In this document: piece by piece, positions 47,466 to 59,157 of the stretch
How the letters are laid out: every line of letters begins with the position of its first letter
Numbering within the stretch: the stretch's first letter is position 1
Source of the DNA: Heliopora coerulea
Lineage: Eukaryota > Cnidaria > Anthozoa > Scleralcyonacea > Helioporidae
NCBI GenBank assembly: GCA_030142905.1
Contig: JASJOG010000124.1
Location: forward strand, 372,001 to 436,000
DNA: 64,000 nucleotides
Direction of reading: 5' to 3'
Position numbers and translations under genes: made by a program
Notes under the pieces: generated by a model
Databases searched by the model: none
What the model was told of the DNA's origin: nothing
What the model saw: only the letters and a program-made list of their open reading frames with translations

Positions 47466-47892
47466 TATCTTTTGCTCTTGATTACCAGAAAGCATACTAT
47501 CAGTAGGGCCAACCACAAATTCATTAACGCAAAAATACATTCATTTTATTCAATGGACACTCACTAGCGTTAATACGCAGCCATTTGCATCGATGGCCAT
47601 TATATAGCGCCAACAGACGACAATTAACACCATTCTAATATACATTAGGGATAATAAAATTTCAGTTAGGCAAGATATTTCTGTTGCGTAATTGAAATTT
47701 CATTATCTCTAATGTACAGTAGAATGGTGTTAATGGTCGTCTGTTGGCGCTATGGAATGCCCTTTGATGAAAATGGTTGCGTATCTACGCTAGTGAATGT
47801 CCATTGAATAAAATGAATGTATTTTTGCGCAAATGAATTTGAGGTGGGCGTTAATGATAGTATACTTTCTGGTAATAAACAGCAAAAGGTAT
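47466..47892. mobile_element. foldback MITE with ~200-bp arms
   Basis: Left arm 47466-47667 and right arm 47688-47892 are complementary over their length with about 20 bp between. Examples are ATTACCAGAAAG against CTTTCTGGTAAT and CATTCATTTTATTCAATGGA against TCCATTGAATAAAATGAATG. No coding capacity. A TA lies next to each edge but the target duplication is unclear. Confidence 0.85.
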
Positions 47893-48189
47893 ACTTAAAC
47901 CGGTAAACTTCACTTCAAAAATTTCGACCTCTCATTGTCGTCTTACTGTATAATCTCATCAAATAAAAAATATTCATTGCTCATTCACCAGGTATTGCCA
48001 CTAATTTGTTGAGTGCCAGGTTTTCTCCAGTTTAAGGTTTTCCTAGATAAAAACACCTGCCATATAATTGGCGTTAGTTTAGGGTTTTTGAAAGGGTATT
48101 TCACGTCTCGTAATAGTGTTCCGTCGTCATTTCACCTATTCAGTAAGTCTAATTATTAATGCGCACTGAGCCTTATGGACAACGCACAC

Positions 48190-48400
48190 ACTAAGCTTAT
48201 GTGGAAGCCTGGTGATATGGTGGACGATATGTGGACGTTCGTCAAGTGCAAACCGTCAAAAAAACGATTCCTCATTCGCAGGTAGGGAAACCACCTTCTG
48301 GCGATTGATGAGACGTTCATTCGATCACATTAACATATGATGGCCCCATTGGCAGCACATATGCCTAACATGCACTCTAACTCCTCATCTGAGTTCCTTA
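48190..48400 (-). repeat. degenerate copy of the tRNA-derived SINE family
   Basis: Shares ACGATTCCTCA, CCACCTTCTGGCGATTGATGAGACG-like and CATATGATGG words with the copies at 42.1-42.7 kb, but is much diverged. Confidence 0.35.
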
Positions 48401-48754
48401 GCCTTATTAATAATAGTTGTCAATAGGCAATTTTTGAACAACCTTTTTCGTTTGCTTAAAAAAGACAAACGAGGTCTGCTACGAAACCTTTCATACAAGA
48501 ATTAGATTTCATTCAATAAGAATACATTTTCAAAATACATTAAAAGGTTAAATACAAGACGAAAGTTTACATACAAAGGTTTTCGAACATAATGATGATG
48601 AACATGGAAGTAGCCTCTTCAAATATTGTTTTACGTGTTCCTCGGTCGGATTTTGTGGCCTCGTAAAGAAGCAAATAGTTTTCTGAATCGGTGACTCACA
48701 ATTACGATATTCAAAATTACCATCACCTCGACTAAGGCTCACAGTTTAATAAGT

Positions 48755-49164
48755 TATCCTCCCTTCTGCACCTTTCATACAAAGCTATGTTCTGAAAAGG
48801 TTGAAAAGATTCGACTAAGGTCAAATTTAGTTTAATCGGCTAAAAGGAGTCACTGTCGTTTAATGCTTTCTCCTACTGTTTTCTGCTGTTAGTAACCAAT
48901 GGCGAACTGTATGATACAGAAGATCCCAGATCATTGAGATGTACACGTTCGAGATACAAATTAGCGCATGATCTAACTGGAGCTCTTTGATATTGCATGT
49001 AGTCACGATGAATGGATCTGTCAAATAACATTTCACTCGTTTTACAGTTCTTATATCTGATAAATTATCAATTGTCACCCAGCTATTTTTTGGGTTTTTG
49101 ATCGTTATAGCGTGCAGGTCTTGCTTCCCATTTTTAATAGTTCTCAGTAAAAAGTTTTCGATGT
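48755..49164. repeat. host tandem duplicate, left unit (interrupted by BEL insertion)
   Basis: Closely matches 55025-55433 (for example AAAAGGAGTCACTGTCGTTTA, TTGCATGTAGTCACGATGAA and TTAATAGTTCTCAGTAAAAA). It ends TTTTCGATGT, immediately followed by the BEL LTR. A 72-codon minus-strand frame (48860-49078) looks protein-like but is broken in the other unit; function unknown. Confidence 0.85.
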
Positions 49165-49339
49165 TGTTCGTACTTACATGTACGAAATAGAACTAAACAC
49201 TTAAAACTGATTTGAAATAGAACACTTTATTGACTCGACTCCTTATTGATCAACACTCTTACAGATATATATATATATATTCTTTTCCCCCCGGTGGGAA
49301 TTTTACTTAATTAACTGAGAAATTTCTGTCCACGTGACA
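49165..49339 (-). repeat. BEL 3' LTR
   Basis: On minus it starts TGTCACGTGG directly after the polypurine tract and ends GTACGAACA. It is about 175 bp against 223 bp for the 5' LTR; the difference is mainly 44 bp missing at its outer U3 end. Confidence 0.85.
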
Positions 49340-49362
49340 AACTCCCCCCCTTGACTGGCAAC

Positions 49363-50845
49363 TCATTGTTGATCAGTCAACCTTCTTTTAAGGTCTGCTT
49401 CTATAGCAGCAAGTCTTTTGGGTCTGAGTCTGTCCTTGTTTTCTTCATGATGTTCCGAATCATCACTTAGTTCCACAGGGTAAAGTCGCTGCACTGGCCT
49501 CTGAATAGTGGTGGCTTGCTTACCCCCTCCAAATACCTTGACTACACTCGCACGTGCATAATCATCTTTTCCACGTATTAGTTTCTGGATTTTTCCCAAT
49601 CGCCAAAGGTTTCTTGGTAACTTTTCGTCGTGAATACAGACGACACCTCCATCTTGAATTTGTGGAGAATTCATTCTTCTCTTTGTAACTCTGTGGTGTT
49701 CTATTAACTCGGTAAGGTACTCTTTGCTCCACCTCGACCAAAAATGTTGAAACACGTGTTTTAAATGATTTGAACGTTTGACCAAATCAGCGGAAGTAAC
49801 ACTTGCATCTAAGATGTCGTAAACTTCCTCAGAGGATCTTTGACTGAACACTCTTCGGCCCATGAACAAACGAGAAGGTGTTAAGCATCCGTTTCCAGGA
49901 TCGTCATCGTAAACATAGGTCAAGGGGCGACTGTTGAGCACTCCTTCAACTTCGATTAGTGTGGTTAACAATTCCTCGTAGGTCAGGCAAGCATTTCCTA
50001 GAGTTTTTCTCAGACATTTCTTGACAGATTTGACCAACCTTTCGAAAAACCCACCCCACCAAGGGGCCTTTTCCACGTTGTACTGCCATTGTATTCCACT
50101 GCTAATTAGAAAACTCGTCAAATGAGCCGACTTAAAGGTCTTGGCGTTATCCGATATTACTAGGGGTGGAACTCCTTTCCTCGACACAAATCTGCGACGT
50201 AAATGCCTTGTGCATTCTCTTGTCCTTTCTGTAGATTGATCGCACATACAGAGGACCAGCAAAGTCAACGCCAATTCTAGTACATGCAAATTCATTTCGA
50301 ACGCGGCATTCGGGCAATGCTGCCTGAGGTGGCGTTTGATACCCTTGTCCTTCGTTTCTACGGCAGGTAATGCACTTCTTAATCACTTTCTTGACGTACT
50401 GACGTCCCTTTGGAATCCAAAACTCATCGCGTAACTCAGTAAGGGTATCTCGTAGACCATTGTGATGTACTCTCTTATGACAATTCAGGACAACGAGATT
50501 TGTCAGGTGATGTTCTGGTGGTAGTAAAATGGGATGTTTCGTGCAGTAAGAAAGTAAGGACTGGGATAGTCTTCTTCCACATCGTAGTACACCTATGTCG
50601 TCAATGAACAGATCTAACGAAGCTTGCATTTGTTTAAATTTCTCACTCTTAAGAATGCTCTTCTGAACATGTTTTATCCATATTTCTTTAGACTGAGCCA
50701 GCTCTTCTGTTGATAGTATCTCTAGATTTAGGTCTTCACGTCGGATCTTTCTTCGGGCATTAGCGATAAATCTTTGAACCAAGCTTATCACTCTAAAAAG
50801 CCTTTCCAATGAGCTGTACTTCGTACATGGAATGATCGCTTCCAA
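49363..50845 (-). pseudogene. BEL integrase region, broken
   Basis: From 50845 down: an N-terminal linker, then the H2C2 zinc finger (HHLTNLVVLNCHKRVHHNG, KKVIKKCITCRR), then the core starting with TRIGVDFAGPLYV (first Asp). A frameshift or small deletion near 50240 removes the strand between the first and second Asp. The second Asp (VISDNAKTFKSA) and the Glu (FFERLVKSVKKCLRK) are intact in the 49363-50295 frame, which continues through LNSRPLTY and the C-terminal DUF5641-like domain (GGVVCIHDEKLPRNLWRLG). It ends 24 bp before the 3' LTR. Confidence 0.9.
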
Positions 50846-50853
50846 ATCGGCTT

Positions 50854-52908
50854 CTACTTCAGAACTGCTGGAGACATAGACTGTTGTTTGAATATTAGTG
50901 GATTCCTTGGCTGTTGAGGGCTCCTACTAGAACTCACTTTCTCTTCCCTAAGAGCGTCTTCCATAGGATGAAGACAACTGCTCACATCGGGCCAATGAAT
51001 TTCTTCTTCTAGCAAGAAATCTGGACCATTCCACCACTGTTTACAGTTGGCTAATTTAGTGGACAGCATTCCCCGTGATGGTATGTCTGCTGGATTTAAT
51101 TCACTTGGACAGTACCTCCAATGTTCAGGTGGTACTAGCTTCCGGATTTCACTGACGCGATGCTGCACAAATTGCTTGTACTCTTTCTCGATACCCTTGA
51201 TCCAACATAAGATTACTTTGGAATCACACCAACAGATGGCTGTTCTGATGTTTACTTCCTTTACTAAAGCATTACAAACTGACGTGATTAATCTTGCCAA
51301 GATGAGAGCCCCTAGGAGCTCTAGTCAGGGTGTAGAATGCTCCTTCATAGGTGCCACTCGGGTTTTTGAAGCGACAAGTTTGCAATGTCTCTGCGTTGGA
51401 GTGACCACTCTCATGTGCACAGCTGCTGCGTATGCCGTCGTTGAACTGTCAGAAAATCCATGCAGTTCGACCCTCGAAATTGGTTCGTTGCCATTATCCA
51501 AGAAACATCTCGAAACAACGATGGGCTTGACAATCTGAGTATCATTGATCCAGTTTTCCCATCTGGACTTGTATTCACCTTGTCTTGGTGCATCCCAGTC
51601 GCAACTGTTCTTGCATAGGTCTTGGAATAGAGTTTTCATGAGGATCAAAACTGTTGAGATTAAACCCATGGGATTGAAAACTCTGGCTGTTAGGGTTAAA
51701 ACATTCCTTTTCGTAGGCTCTTTCAATTGTAATTGTGGCAGTATTTTCTGGAAGTCGAAAATAATAGTGTCACTGGTACAGTTCCAAGACATTCCCATTA
51801 CTTTAGTTAGTTCAGATGATGACCCAAAAGTGCTCTTGACGAAAGATTCATCTTCTTCCATAACGTTTGATGAACTAATACTGGTCTCAGACTGCGTGCA
51901 ATTCTCATCTTTGTGAATCACTGAAGTAAGCTCTGGAGAATTAGTTAACCACTTTCTCATATTAAAACCACCTTCACGCATCAAACTCTTACATTTGCTG
52001 TAAAGCTCAAATCCCTGTGACGAGGTCTCAGTTCCAGACGCAAAATCATCCACATATAAGGATCTCAGCATTTGCTCAGCGAATTCTGAATCAACCACGT
52101 TGTGACTGGAAATAAGTTGTTGCAAGGTGGCGTTTAATAAAAATGGACTACAAGTTACGCCGAACACAACACGGGTGAAACGGTAAGCCACGATTTGAGG
52201 ACTTTCGCTGTTGATATCGTTGATCCACAAAAAACGTAAATAATCGCGGTCTTCTGGGGAGATGCTGATGTTTAAAAATGCTTTTTCAATATCAGCTACT
52301 AAGGCAACCTTGTTGACCCGGAAACGAAGTAAAATATCAAACAGCAGTGGCAGCAGAGAAGGACCAGAGTGCAGGCAATCATTTAACGATGGGCCATTGG
52401 ATCTCGCAGATGCGTCGTATACGATCCTTAACTTAGTGATTGATTTATCTTGACGAACGACAGCTCGGTGTGGTAAATAGTGGACTTTCCCCAACGGTTT
52501 AGGATTGGATTCTGCGACGTCTTCGATGATTCCTAAATTGAGCTGTTCCCGTATGACGTTGTCATATTCCTTCAGTACATTGGCATTGACTTTCAATCGT
52601 TTTAATAAAGATTTCAAACGGTAGCAGCTTAGCATGTAATTATCGGGTAACAATCGATGATCTTCCTTCCAAGGAAGCTTCACTTCATAACGCTCTCCAT
52701 TGAATTTGGTTTCTTTCAGGAATTTGTCAAAGACTGACTCTTCTTCTGGTTTAATACCGATGCTTTCAAGCTCCCAGAAGTCCTTTAACTGGTCAGAGAG
52801 ATTATTAGGCCTTTCCTGAACTCTTGTTTCAATGCGTAACACGTGAGTTGTAGTCAAATTCATTGTGCTTGCTTGATTCATCTGGGTATTAACTGGACCA
52901 CTAAGCAC
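50854..52908 (-). pseudogene. BEL reverse transcriptase and RNase H, broken
   Basis: The RT frame (52908-51325) contains RIVYDASARSNGPSLND, VADIEKAFLNISI (first catalytic Asp), VVFGVTCSPFLLNATL and the intact SLYVDDFASG. The Pao RNase H/A17 region follows with LHGFSDSSTTAYAAAV and then shifts frame near 51325; it resumes as WCDSKVILCWIKG and ADIPSRGMLSTKL (51300-50854). A stop near 52910 separates RT from the protease. Confidence 0.92.
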
Positions 52909-52914
52909 CCATCC

Positions 52915-54240
52915 TTATCTGGTATATACAGCAACTGGGCTATCAGCTCCTCCCCTTCTCACATTGCTTGTGAAAAAGTTCCAGTAATAATCGGAACCAA
53001 TCAAAACGTCGACTTCTAACTCTCGTTGATTTTCTGTGTTATCTGCAAGTGTCAGTCCTCGCAGATAGGCATACTTTTCATGAGCAATATCCATGATTTG
53101 TCCCTCAAGTGGTGCACAAATTGATGGAACCGCATGAGCACTTAAATAGAAATTTCCATTATTCCCAGGAGCTTGGATACAAATTTGTACCAGTGGACAC
53201 TCTTGTAACTACTCTGATGTGTTTCCAAACGTCTTAATTATAAGCCTATCTGATCTTAATTTTTGCAAGTTCAAGACTGTACAAAGGCGATAGGATACGA
53301 AGGATCGTTGACTTCCCAGATCAAAGAGAATACGAGCCTTCACACCATTTGTTGGATTGGTAACAGAAGTTATCGTTGTGGTAGCTGTTTGCAAAAGCAC
53401 AGATGTTGCTGGCATTGAGTTGGCTACATGGACTGCTGAAGTAGAACGAAAGCTGGGTTGATCCTTTTGGGGATTGACAGGACTGGGCGTAGAACTTTGT
53501 TGTTTCATTTCAGATCCATCTAGTTTGTTGCTTGGCAAAATCTTCGCACAAATACTAATATGATGATGACCTCCACATTTGAAACATGTTCTTCCATCGG
53601 TGCAATTTCGACTGATGTGATTTGATTTTAAGCACTTAAAACAACGTCCTCGTTGCCGAAGGGCTGCCTTTCTGGCAGCGATGTCAGTGACTACGTTACA
53701 CCGAGCTGACGGATGTGGTTGTGAACAATACGTACACGAAATGTTCTGGTACTTACCAAACGCTGTCAGGGAAGATGCTGAGAATGGATTTTCACTGGAC
53801 TCTTTATTATCTTTTTTATCCGTCCTTGATTCGGACACAGAAACGCACCTTTCTCTTGCTTGTAGCTCCTTTTTGAAAGATTGCAAAAGACCATTTAGCT
53901 CCCAAATTTCAGCAGTTGTATTGCGACTGATGGTCAAGCGTATCTCGTCAGGGATTTTGGACATGAAGATTGGTGCAAGAAGGCTACCATACTTTTCTGA
54001 ACTAATATCAAGAGCTTCCAGAGAACGCACATTAGCTTCGATTGAATCACAAATATGTCTCATTCCTTTAACATCTCGAGAAGAAAGAACTGGTGGAAGC
54101 TTCAGCAATTTATCCATGTGACGACTGACGATTAACTGCTTATTGCCGTACCTTTCTTCCAGTATCTGAATGGCCGAGTTGTAATTTGCTCCGCTCAAGG
54201 TTAAACCAGAAATAACTCGTGCTGCCTCCCCATCAACCAA
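52915..54240 (-). pseudogene. BEL gag C-terminus, zinc knuckles and protease, broken
   Basis: The frame 54240-53209 holds the DUF1759-like capsid part (IQILEERYGNKQLIVSRH), then two CCHC knuckles (CFKCLKSNHISRNC and CFKCGGHHHISIC) that bind RNA, then the aspartic protease with ILFDLGSQRSFVS. The catalytic triad is normally D(S/T)GS; here Leu replaces the second residue. An in-frame stop at 53209 precedes the rest of the protease (LEVDVLIGSDYYW, near 52990). Confidence 0.85.
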
Positions 54241-54272
54241 ACCACGAAGATAATTAAATTTATCAATACTGC

Positions 54273-54755
54273 TTAATCCATCGTTTTCGTGGACAGCACT
54301 CTTAAAAGAATCCCAAAAGTATTGCCATTTGATAGGGTCACCATTACATTCTTAAGGTGTAATTTTGGCAGCTTTACTTGATTAGGGAGAGCTTTCACTA
54401 CATTCTGTGGGGTAACTGACGAGCTAGGTAGCGTTGTCGGTGGACTTAAAGCAGCCTTCACACGTGAAACACATTCTTTCACAGCGCGACGAAATTCACC
54501 GCTCTCATCAACTTCTTTTTCGATATCCTCCTCTTCTGAACCAGCTACGATCTCTTCATCAATTTCCTTCAGAATTTCCTCTTTTTCGATCAAGATTTCC
54601 AGGTACGAGCGAAGTACGTGTTCTCGAGAAACATCATATACTTCCACAAGGTCATTCGTTCTGGAAATAGTTTTCCTAACATGAACTCGATGACCGTTTC
54701 GAATTTTCTTTTTTGTGGCAAGATCCGACATCTTTTTCTTGACGTAGTGACTCAT
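54273..54755 (-). pseudogene. BEL gag N-terminus
   Basis: Starts at ATG 54753-54755 (MSHYVKKKMSDLATKKK), 23 bp inside the 5' LTR edge. It is basic at first, then strongly acidic and helical (EEILKEIDEEIVAGSEEED), then proline-rich, ending LPKLHLK before a frameshift near 54350 into the 54240 frame. A coiled-coil-type N-terminus is usual for BEL gag. Confidence 0.75.
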
Positions 54756-54777
54756 AATATCTGTTCTCGAAGGACCA

Positions 54778-55000
54778 TGTTCGTACTTATATGTACGAAA
54801 TAGAACTAAACACTTAAAACTGATTTGAAATAGAACACTTTAATGACTCGACTCCTTATTGATCAACACTCTTACAGATATATATATATTCTTTTCCCCC
54901 CAGTGGGAATTTTACTTAACTGGGAAATTTCTGTCTACGTGCACGTTCACGTGACAGGGTTTAACAAAGTCCTATCCGATTCACGTTCCTTTTTCGTACA
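54778..55000 (-). repeat. BEL 5' LTR
   Basis: On minus it begins TGTACGAAAAAGG at 55000 and ends AAGTACGAACA at 54778. A TATATATATCTG run (about 54880) may act as a TATA box, as in the 3' LTR. Confidence 0.85.
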
Positions 55001-55005
55001 GATGT

Positions 55006-55433
55006 CAGTTATTTTTCAGTTGCTTCAGTGTAGAATTCCCTCCGCACCTCTCATACAAAGCTATATTCTGAAAATGTTGAAAAGATTCGACTAAGGTCAA
55101 ACTTAGTTTAATCGGCTAAAAGGAGTCACTGTCGTTTAAAGCTTTCTCCTACTGTTTCCTGCTGTTAGTAACCAATTGCGAACTGTATGATACAGAAAAT
55201 CCCACATCATAGAGATGTACACGTCCGAGAGGCAAATTAGTGCATGATCTAACCGGAGCTCTTTGGTATTGCATGTAGTCACGATGAATGGATTCCTCAA
55301 ATGACATTTCACTTCGTTTTACAGTTCGTATATCTGATAAATCATCAATTGTCACCCACCTATTTTTTGATCGTTATAGCGTGCAGGTCTTGCTTCCCAT
55401 TTTTAATAGTTCTCAGTAAAAAGTTTTCGATGT
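55006..55433. repeat. host tandem duplicate, right unit (428 bp)
   Basis: Matches 48755-49164. Its opening 40 bp, starting CAGTTATTTTTCAGTTGC, recur right after it at 55434, showing that the host locus was a tandem array before the BEL element landed at GATGT. Confidence 0.85.
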
Positions 55434-55889
55434 CAGTTATTTTTCAGTTGCTTCAGTGTAGAATTCCCGTTTTGCTTTTTTCCCAATCTTTTAACCTCAC
55501 GTTCACTCTAGTTTCGTATACACCAAAAAGTGCTGAACCTACCTCTTCCGTCTTTCTTTGAATGACACATAAGTGACTTTTTATAGTGTGGTCAGTTATT
55601 CAGAATATCGGGCTCTTTCAAGATATTCTGAACTATCTAAGCCACCATTACATTAGCCAACGATCTCCACTTTTTTTGTCCCACATTCGCTACCATCAGC
55701 AAGAGGCGATATTCCTTTGGTGATAACTCATTCTTGTCCACAATCAAAAGCTGCAGCATATACTCCTAAAAGGCAAAACCAAGTGTTACTTGTTATATTC
55801 AACTAGTTTTCTCAACGTGCATCACAGTCATTAATTGTAAGATTGCTTGGACGGCGAATGTGATGACACATCACAGTGTACAGACGACT

Positions 55890-56400
55890 ATAAACACTCC
55901 TCAGCTGAATTGTTGTTGTTGTTGGCCTCCTTCGGTCAAATTGACTATGGGTTTTAGCGTCCAAAAATGGATCCTAGCCGGGGCTGAGGTTCATGGAAGG
56001 CAAGTTGTAGCCCACTCAGCATGCCTCCCCTCTCCACACAACAGAAGAGGCCACGAGGAATGACGTGACCATTACGTACTGGTTTCTGCTGTGTCGCAGG
56101 AGTTGCCAGGATAGCGACAGGATTTGCCGCTAGGCTGCCTACGGGACTCCGACTCCTGATTATCTGTCTGGGTTTACTCCCTTAGCCTTAGACTATTCAA
56201 AGCCACCCACAAGGTAGTGGGACTATTTGAGCCATAGCTGGCACCCTAGGCAGGTGCTACCACTCCGGGTCAGAGTGGACCTGGGAGTGATGGTGATTAA
56301 GGGGCCACTCCACTTTCCCCAGAACTCCAGTCTTCCCAGACTGGAGACTCACCATCGGATGCAGTTTAATGCCATGCCCAGGACATAAAATATTATTCAG
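55890..56400. other. GC-rich island of unknown nature
   Basis: Markedly richer in G+C than its surroundings, with several self-complementary words (CCAGTCTTCCCAGACTGGAG at 56329-56348). It begins with TTGTTGTTGTTGGCCTCCTT, which resembles retroposon consensus sequence, and contains no long frame. Probably an old retroposon or non-coding transposon part; unassigned. Confidence 0.4.
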
Positions 56401-57079
56401 CTGAATACATGTAGTTTTAGAATAACGATTTCTGAGCCCTATAAATATCTAACCTGTTTGTTTTCCGATACCAAGTGAGATGTTGTTAATGTTGAGTTGT
56501 ATTGACAACCTCCTCTCCTAGGCCGCAGTTTGACTCACTTGTCAGAGCTCTCGCTACAAATCTCTCCAGAGACCCTGGCATATTACAGTTTGTGTAGTTT
56601 TAATTCGATTCTCCTTGTTTTCTTTGTTAACTTGAACAATAAGAAACACATGATATTCCGCAAACGTGCTCTTGTAAACAGCGACTTGGTACTACAATTT
56701 GCCATGTACATGTACACATATCTCTCCTTACCTCGACCAAATAAATATCATAAACAAGTTTCAGACGAGCTCTTCATCTTAACAAAAGTGATTGAATAAA
56801 ATCGAGAGGGGGAATTTCTAAACTACAGTATAAGATTTAGATTGGTAAATTACACTCCAAATGAATAAGATGGGTTTTGAAACGAGAAAATCAGATTATA
56901 GAATACACTACGTGTAGGCACGCCGATACCAGGACTATTTCCGGCCAACTGCTAACAAGGAGCCAAAATGTTTTGAAAATGAACACTCACAATGGTGATC
57001 AACGGTGACAAGTGATTGTTTGTAACTATGTGTGTGACATGTCTGTTTGATTTACGCAGTTTCTATGGGAACCATCTAA

Positions 57080-57290
57080 GGGCCCCTTTACACGAGCCCG
57101 GGTTGGCTTTCAACCCGGGTCAGCTTACCATCCCGGGTCAACCCATCTACGAACAAATTATTGATACTGTTTACATAGTGACCCGGGCTATAGGGTGACC
57201 CGGGTCACCCTCATCAAGACCCGGGTTGACCCGAGTTGACCCGAGTTGAGTAAGTTGATTTTATCATGTAAACACGAAGTTAGGTGGACA
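57080..57290. repeat. left sub-terminal repeat array of Harbinger
   Basis: Multiple copies of the CCCGGGT-type word in both orientations (GCCCGGGTTGG, AACCCGGGTCAG, TCCCGGGTCAA, ACCCGGGCTA, ACCCGGGTCAC, ACCCGGGTTGA) within about 150 bp. The mate at 60835-60956 has mutated versions (AACCTGGGTTGG, AACCCGGGCTGG). Confidence 0.8.
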
Positions 57291-57342
57291 CGGGTCGGAA
57301 TTTTCCCGGTAAAAATTGCTGAACTGGGTTTAGACAAACAAA

Positions 57343-58978
57343 ATGGCGTCAAGAACAAGTGATGAGGGTAAATGGGTTTGGGATGACAAGGTGGAACAAC
57401 CGATAAAATGCTTCAAAGAATACAAAAACGAGATGGATTATAAAAGCATTGATTTCAACGCCGATGTTCTTGCTTTATATTCGAATATACGGGAGAAAAT
57501 GGCGCAGCATTTAGACAAAACTTGTTTTGGGCCACTTGATTTGCCTGTACCACCAAAGGATGTCGAAAACATGACAAAAGAAGAGCTGAAGCAATGGCAG
57601 AATGAGCTAGGTGCAGAAAAGGCTTTAATAAGAAAAGGATACAATCGTATCAAAGAAAAAATTCGATCAATAAGAAAGGCCTATAATAAAGCAGTTTCGA
57701 ACGGAACGAGATCTGGCTCAGGAAGAGTTGTACAAGAATTTTACGAGGAACTATCCGAAATTTGGAAAGGTTGTCCAGCTGCAGAAAAGTTTCCATTCGG
57801 AGTGGCTTCAGCAGAAGATTATAATAGTACAGAAACCTCGTCATTTGAACGGTCTGAACGTTGACAAAGTGATGATGGCGCAAGTATTGAATACATACGT
57901 ATAGAAGAAAACAGTGATTCATCCGATGAAAGACGTTCGACTCTCAGAGGTAAGGTTATATTAAATTTAGAAAGCGGTTGCAGGTATGATGAACTAAATC
58001 AAGGCTTTGTAGTATTTGTGACACCCAGTTTAATCTATTCCACTATTGTGGAATAGATTAATTTATCTATTCCACTATTGGGTTTATAGGTTCAAGAATT
58101 CAGATTCTTGTACTTTTATATCATTTTATTTGGTGGAAGAGGTCATTGACTGAAAGCCAGTTTCACTTGGCTCTTGAGTAATTGGTTTCAGATGTTATTC
58201 ACAATCTTTGGTGATTTCAGGCTTGTAGGAAGAGGGGGCTCATATAATTAACTCTGACAACCAAAATTTAACTATTAAAATTTGGTTTCATGAATTATTA
58301 GGGTGCTCAAATTTATTTTGTGGGCCCAGCCACTCTCCCCATCCCTTCCCCCCCCCCCCTTCCCCCAAGGCTACACCATTGGATAATTTTTTACTTTATT
58401 TCTGACATTTTTGTCAAAATTTGCCTACAGGAAAGAAAGGAGAGGCAAGTCAAAGTGCACATGCATCCTGTAAAAAAAGATGTTTACCTACCACACCAAG
58501 AATAGTTGACAAAAGAAAACACTTAGAGAAATCTCTTCCTGTTGCAAGACGTGATCAGATGTTATTACAAGCAGCAAAAGAAGATTAAGAATTAAAAAAA
58601 AAGTATATGGAACAAATGAAGGAATCACAAGATACCATGAATGCCATGGCTTTCTCATTCTCATCATCACTGAAAGCAATAGGAGAAGGAATAAGTCAAG
58701 GCCTTGGGTTGTTAGCAATGGCTTTGAATCCTAATGTTGCATATAATCAACAGGCTGAGCAAGTTTATCCTAGTAATCTTCCAAATTGCCCTGGTACCTT
58801 TCAGCAACAGCAATATTTGTTCAGAAGTTTCAATAATGCTGAAACCCTTGACAACAGCCCACCACTCAGTCCCCCATGCTTACAGGAATTTCAATTTGTT
58901 CATTATAATGACCAATCAACTACTCAAGGCATTGGTAGAAAAGAATATGATTCAAATCATGATAAAGATCTTCCTTAG
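57343..58978 (+). pseudogene. Harbinger SANT/Myb-like accessory protein, two exons, broken
   Basis: Exon 1 (57343 to about 57952) starts MASRTSDEGKWVWDD and has a helix-rich body with Trp-anchored helices (WKGCPAAEKFPFG), the layout of the Myb/SANT-like partner that PIF/Harbinger elements need for DNA binding and nuclear import. It ends at donor AGAG/GTAAGG; the acceptor at 58430 (TTTGCCTACAG) opens exon 2, which holds basic and coiled-coil sequence and ends at 58978 with a Gln- and Pro-rich tail. Lesions are a TGA at 57862-57864 and a TAA near 58586. Confidence 0.7.
58018..58090. repeat. small inverted and direct repeat in the Harbinger intron
   Basis: AATCTATTCCACTATTG, its complement, then ATCTATTCCACTATTGGG again. 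A short palindrome in the intron. Confidence 0.5.
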
Positions 58979-59157
58979 TTACTTTTTGTGAACTACAATT
59001 AAGAACATTACAACTATTATGTTTACAAGTTGTTGTTGTCTTGTACTGATGTAAATAGCTACCTGTACATTTTTCTAGTCTACTGTAGCTAACATACATA
59101 ACATATCAAATAACATAACACAATGTTCATGTTACAAAGTTCATGACCAGAGACTGG

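Larger units (their letters stand above)
49165..55000 (-). mobile_element. BEL/Pao LTR retrotransposon (5.8 kb)
   Basis: Bounded by the 5-bp target duplication GATGT (49160-49164 and 55001-55005). Oriented on minus: 5' LTR 54778-55000, primer-binding site beginning TGGTCCTTCGAG just inside at 54777, gag, protease, RT, RNase H, integrase, a purine tract AAGGGGGGGAG (49341-49352), and 3' LTR 49165-49339. The domain order (protease-RT-RNase H-integrase) with DUF1759/DUF1758-type gag and protease is BEL/Pao. Confidence 0.92.

Noticed and set aside
51047..52453. Plus-strand frames opposite the BEL pol
   Set aside because: Shadows of the minus-strand RT and RNase H frames; no motifs of their own.
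49165..55000. Endogenous retrovirus with an envelope gene
   Set aside because: The element has gag and pol only; the integrase C-terminus runs to within 24 bp of the 3' LTR, leaving no room for an envelope gene.
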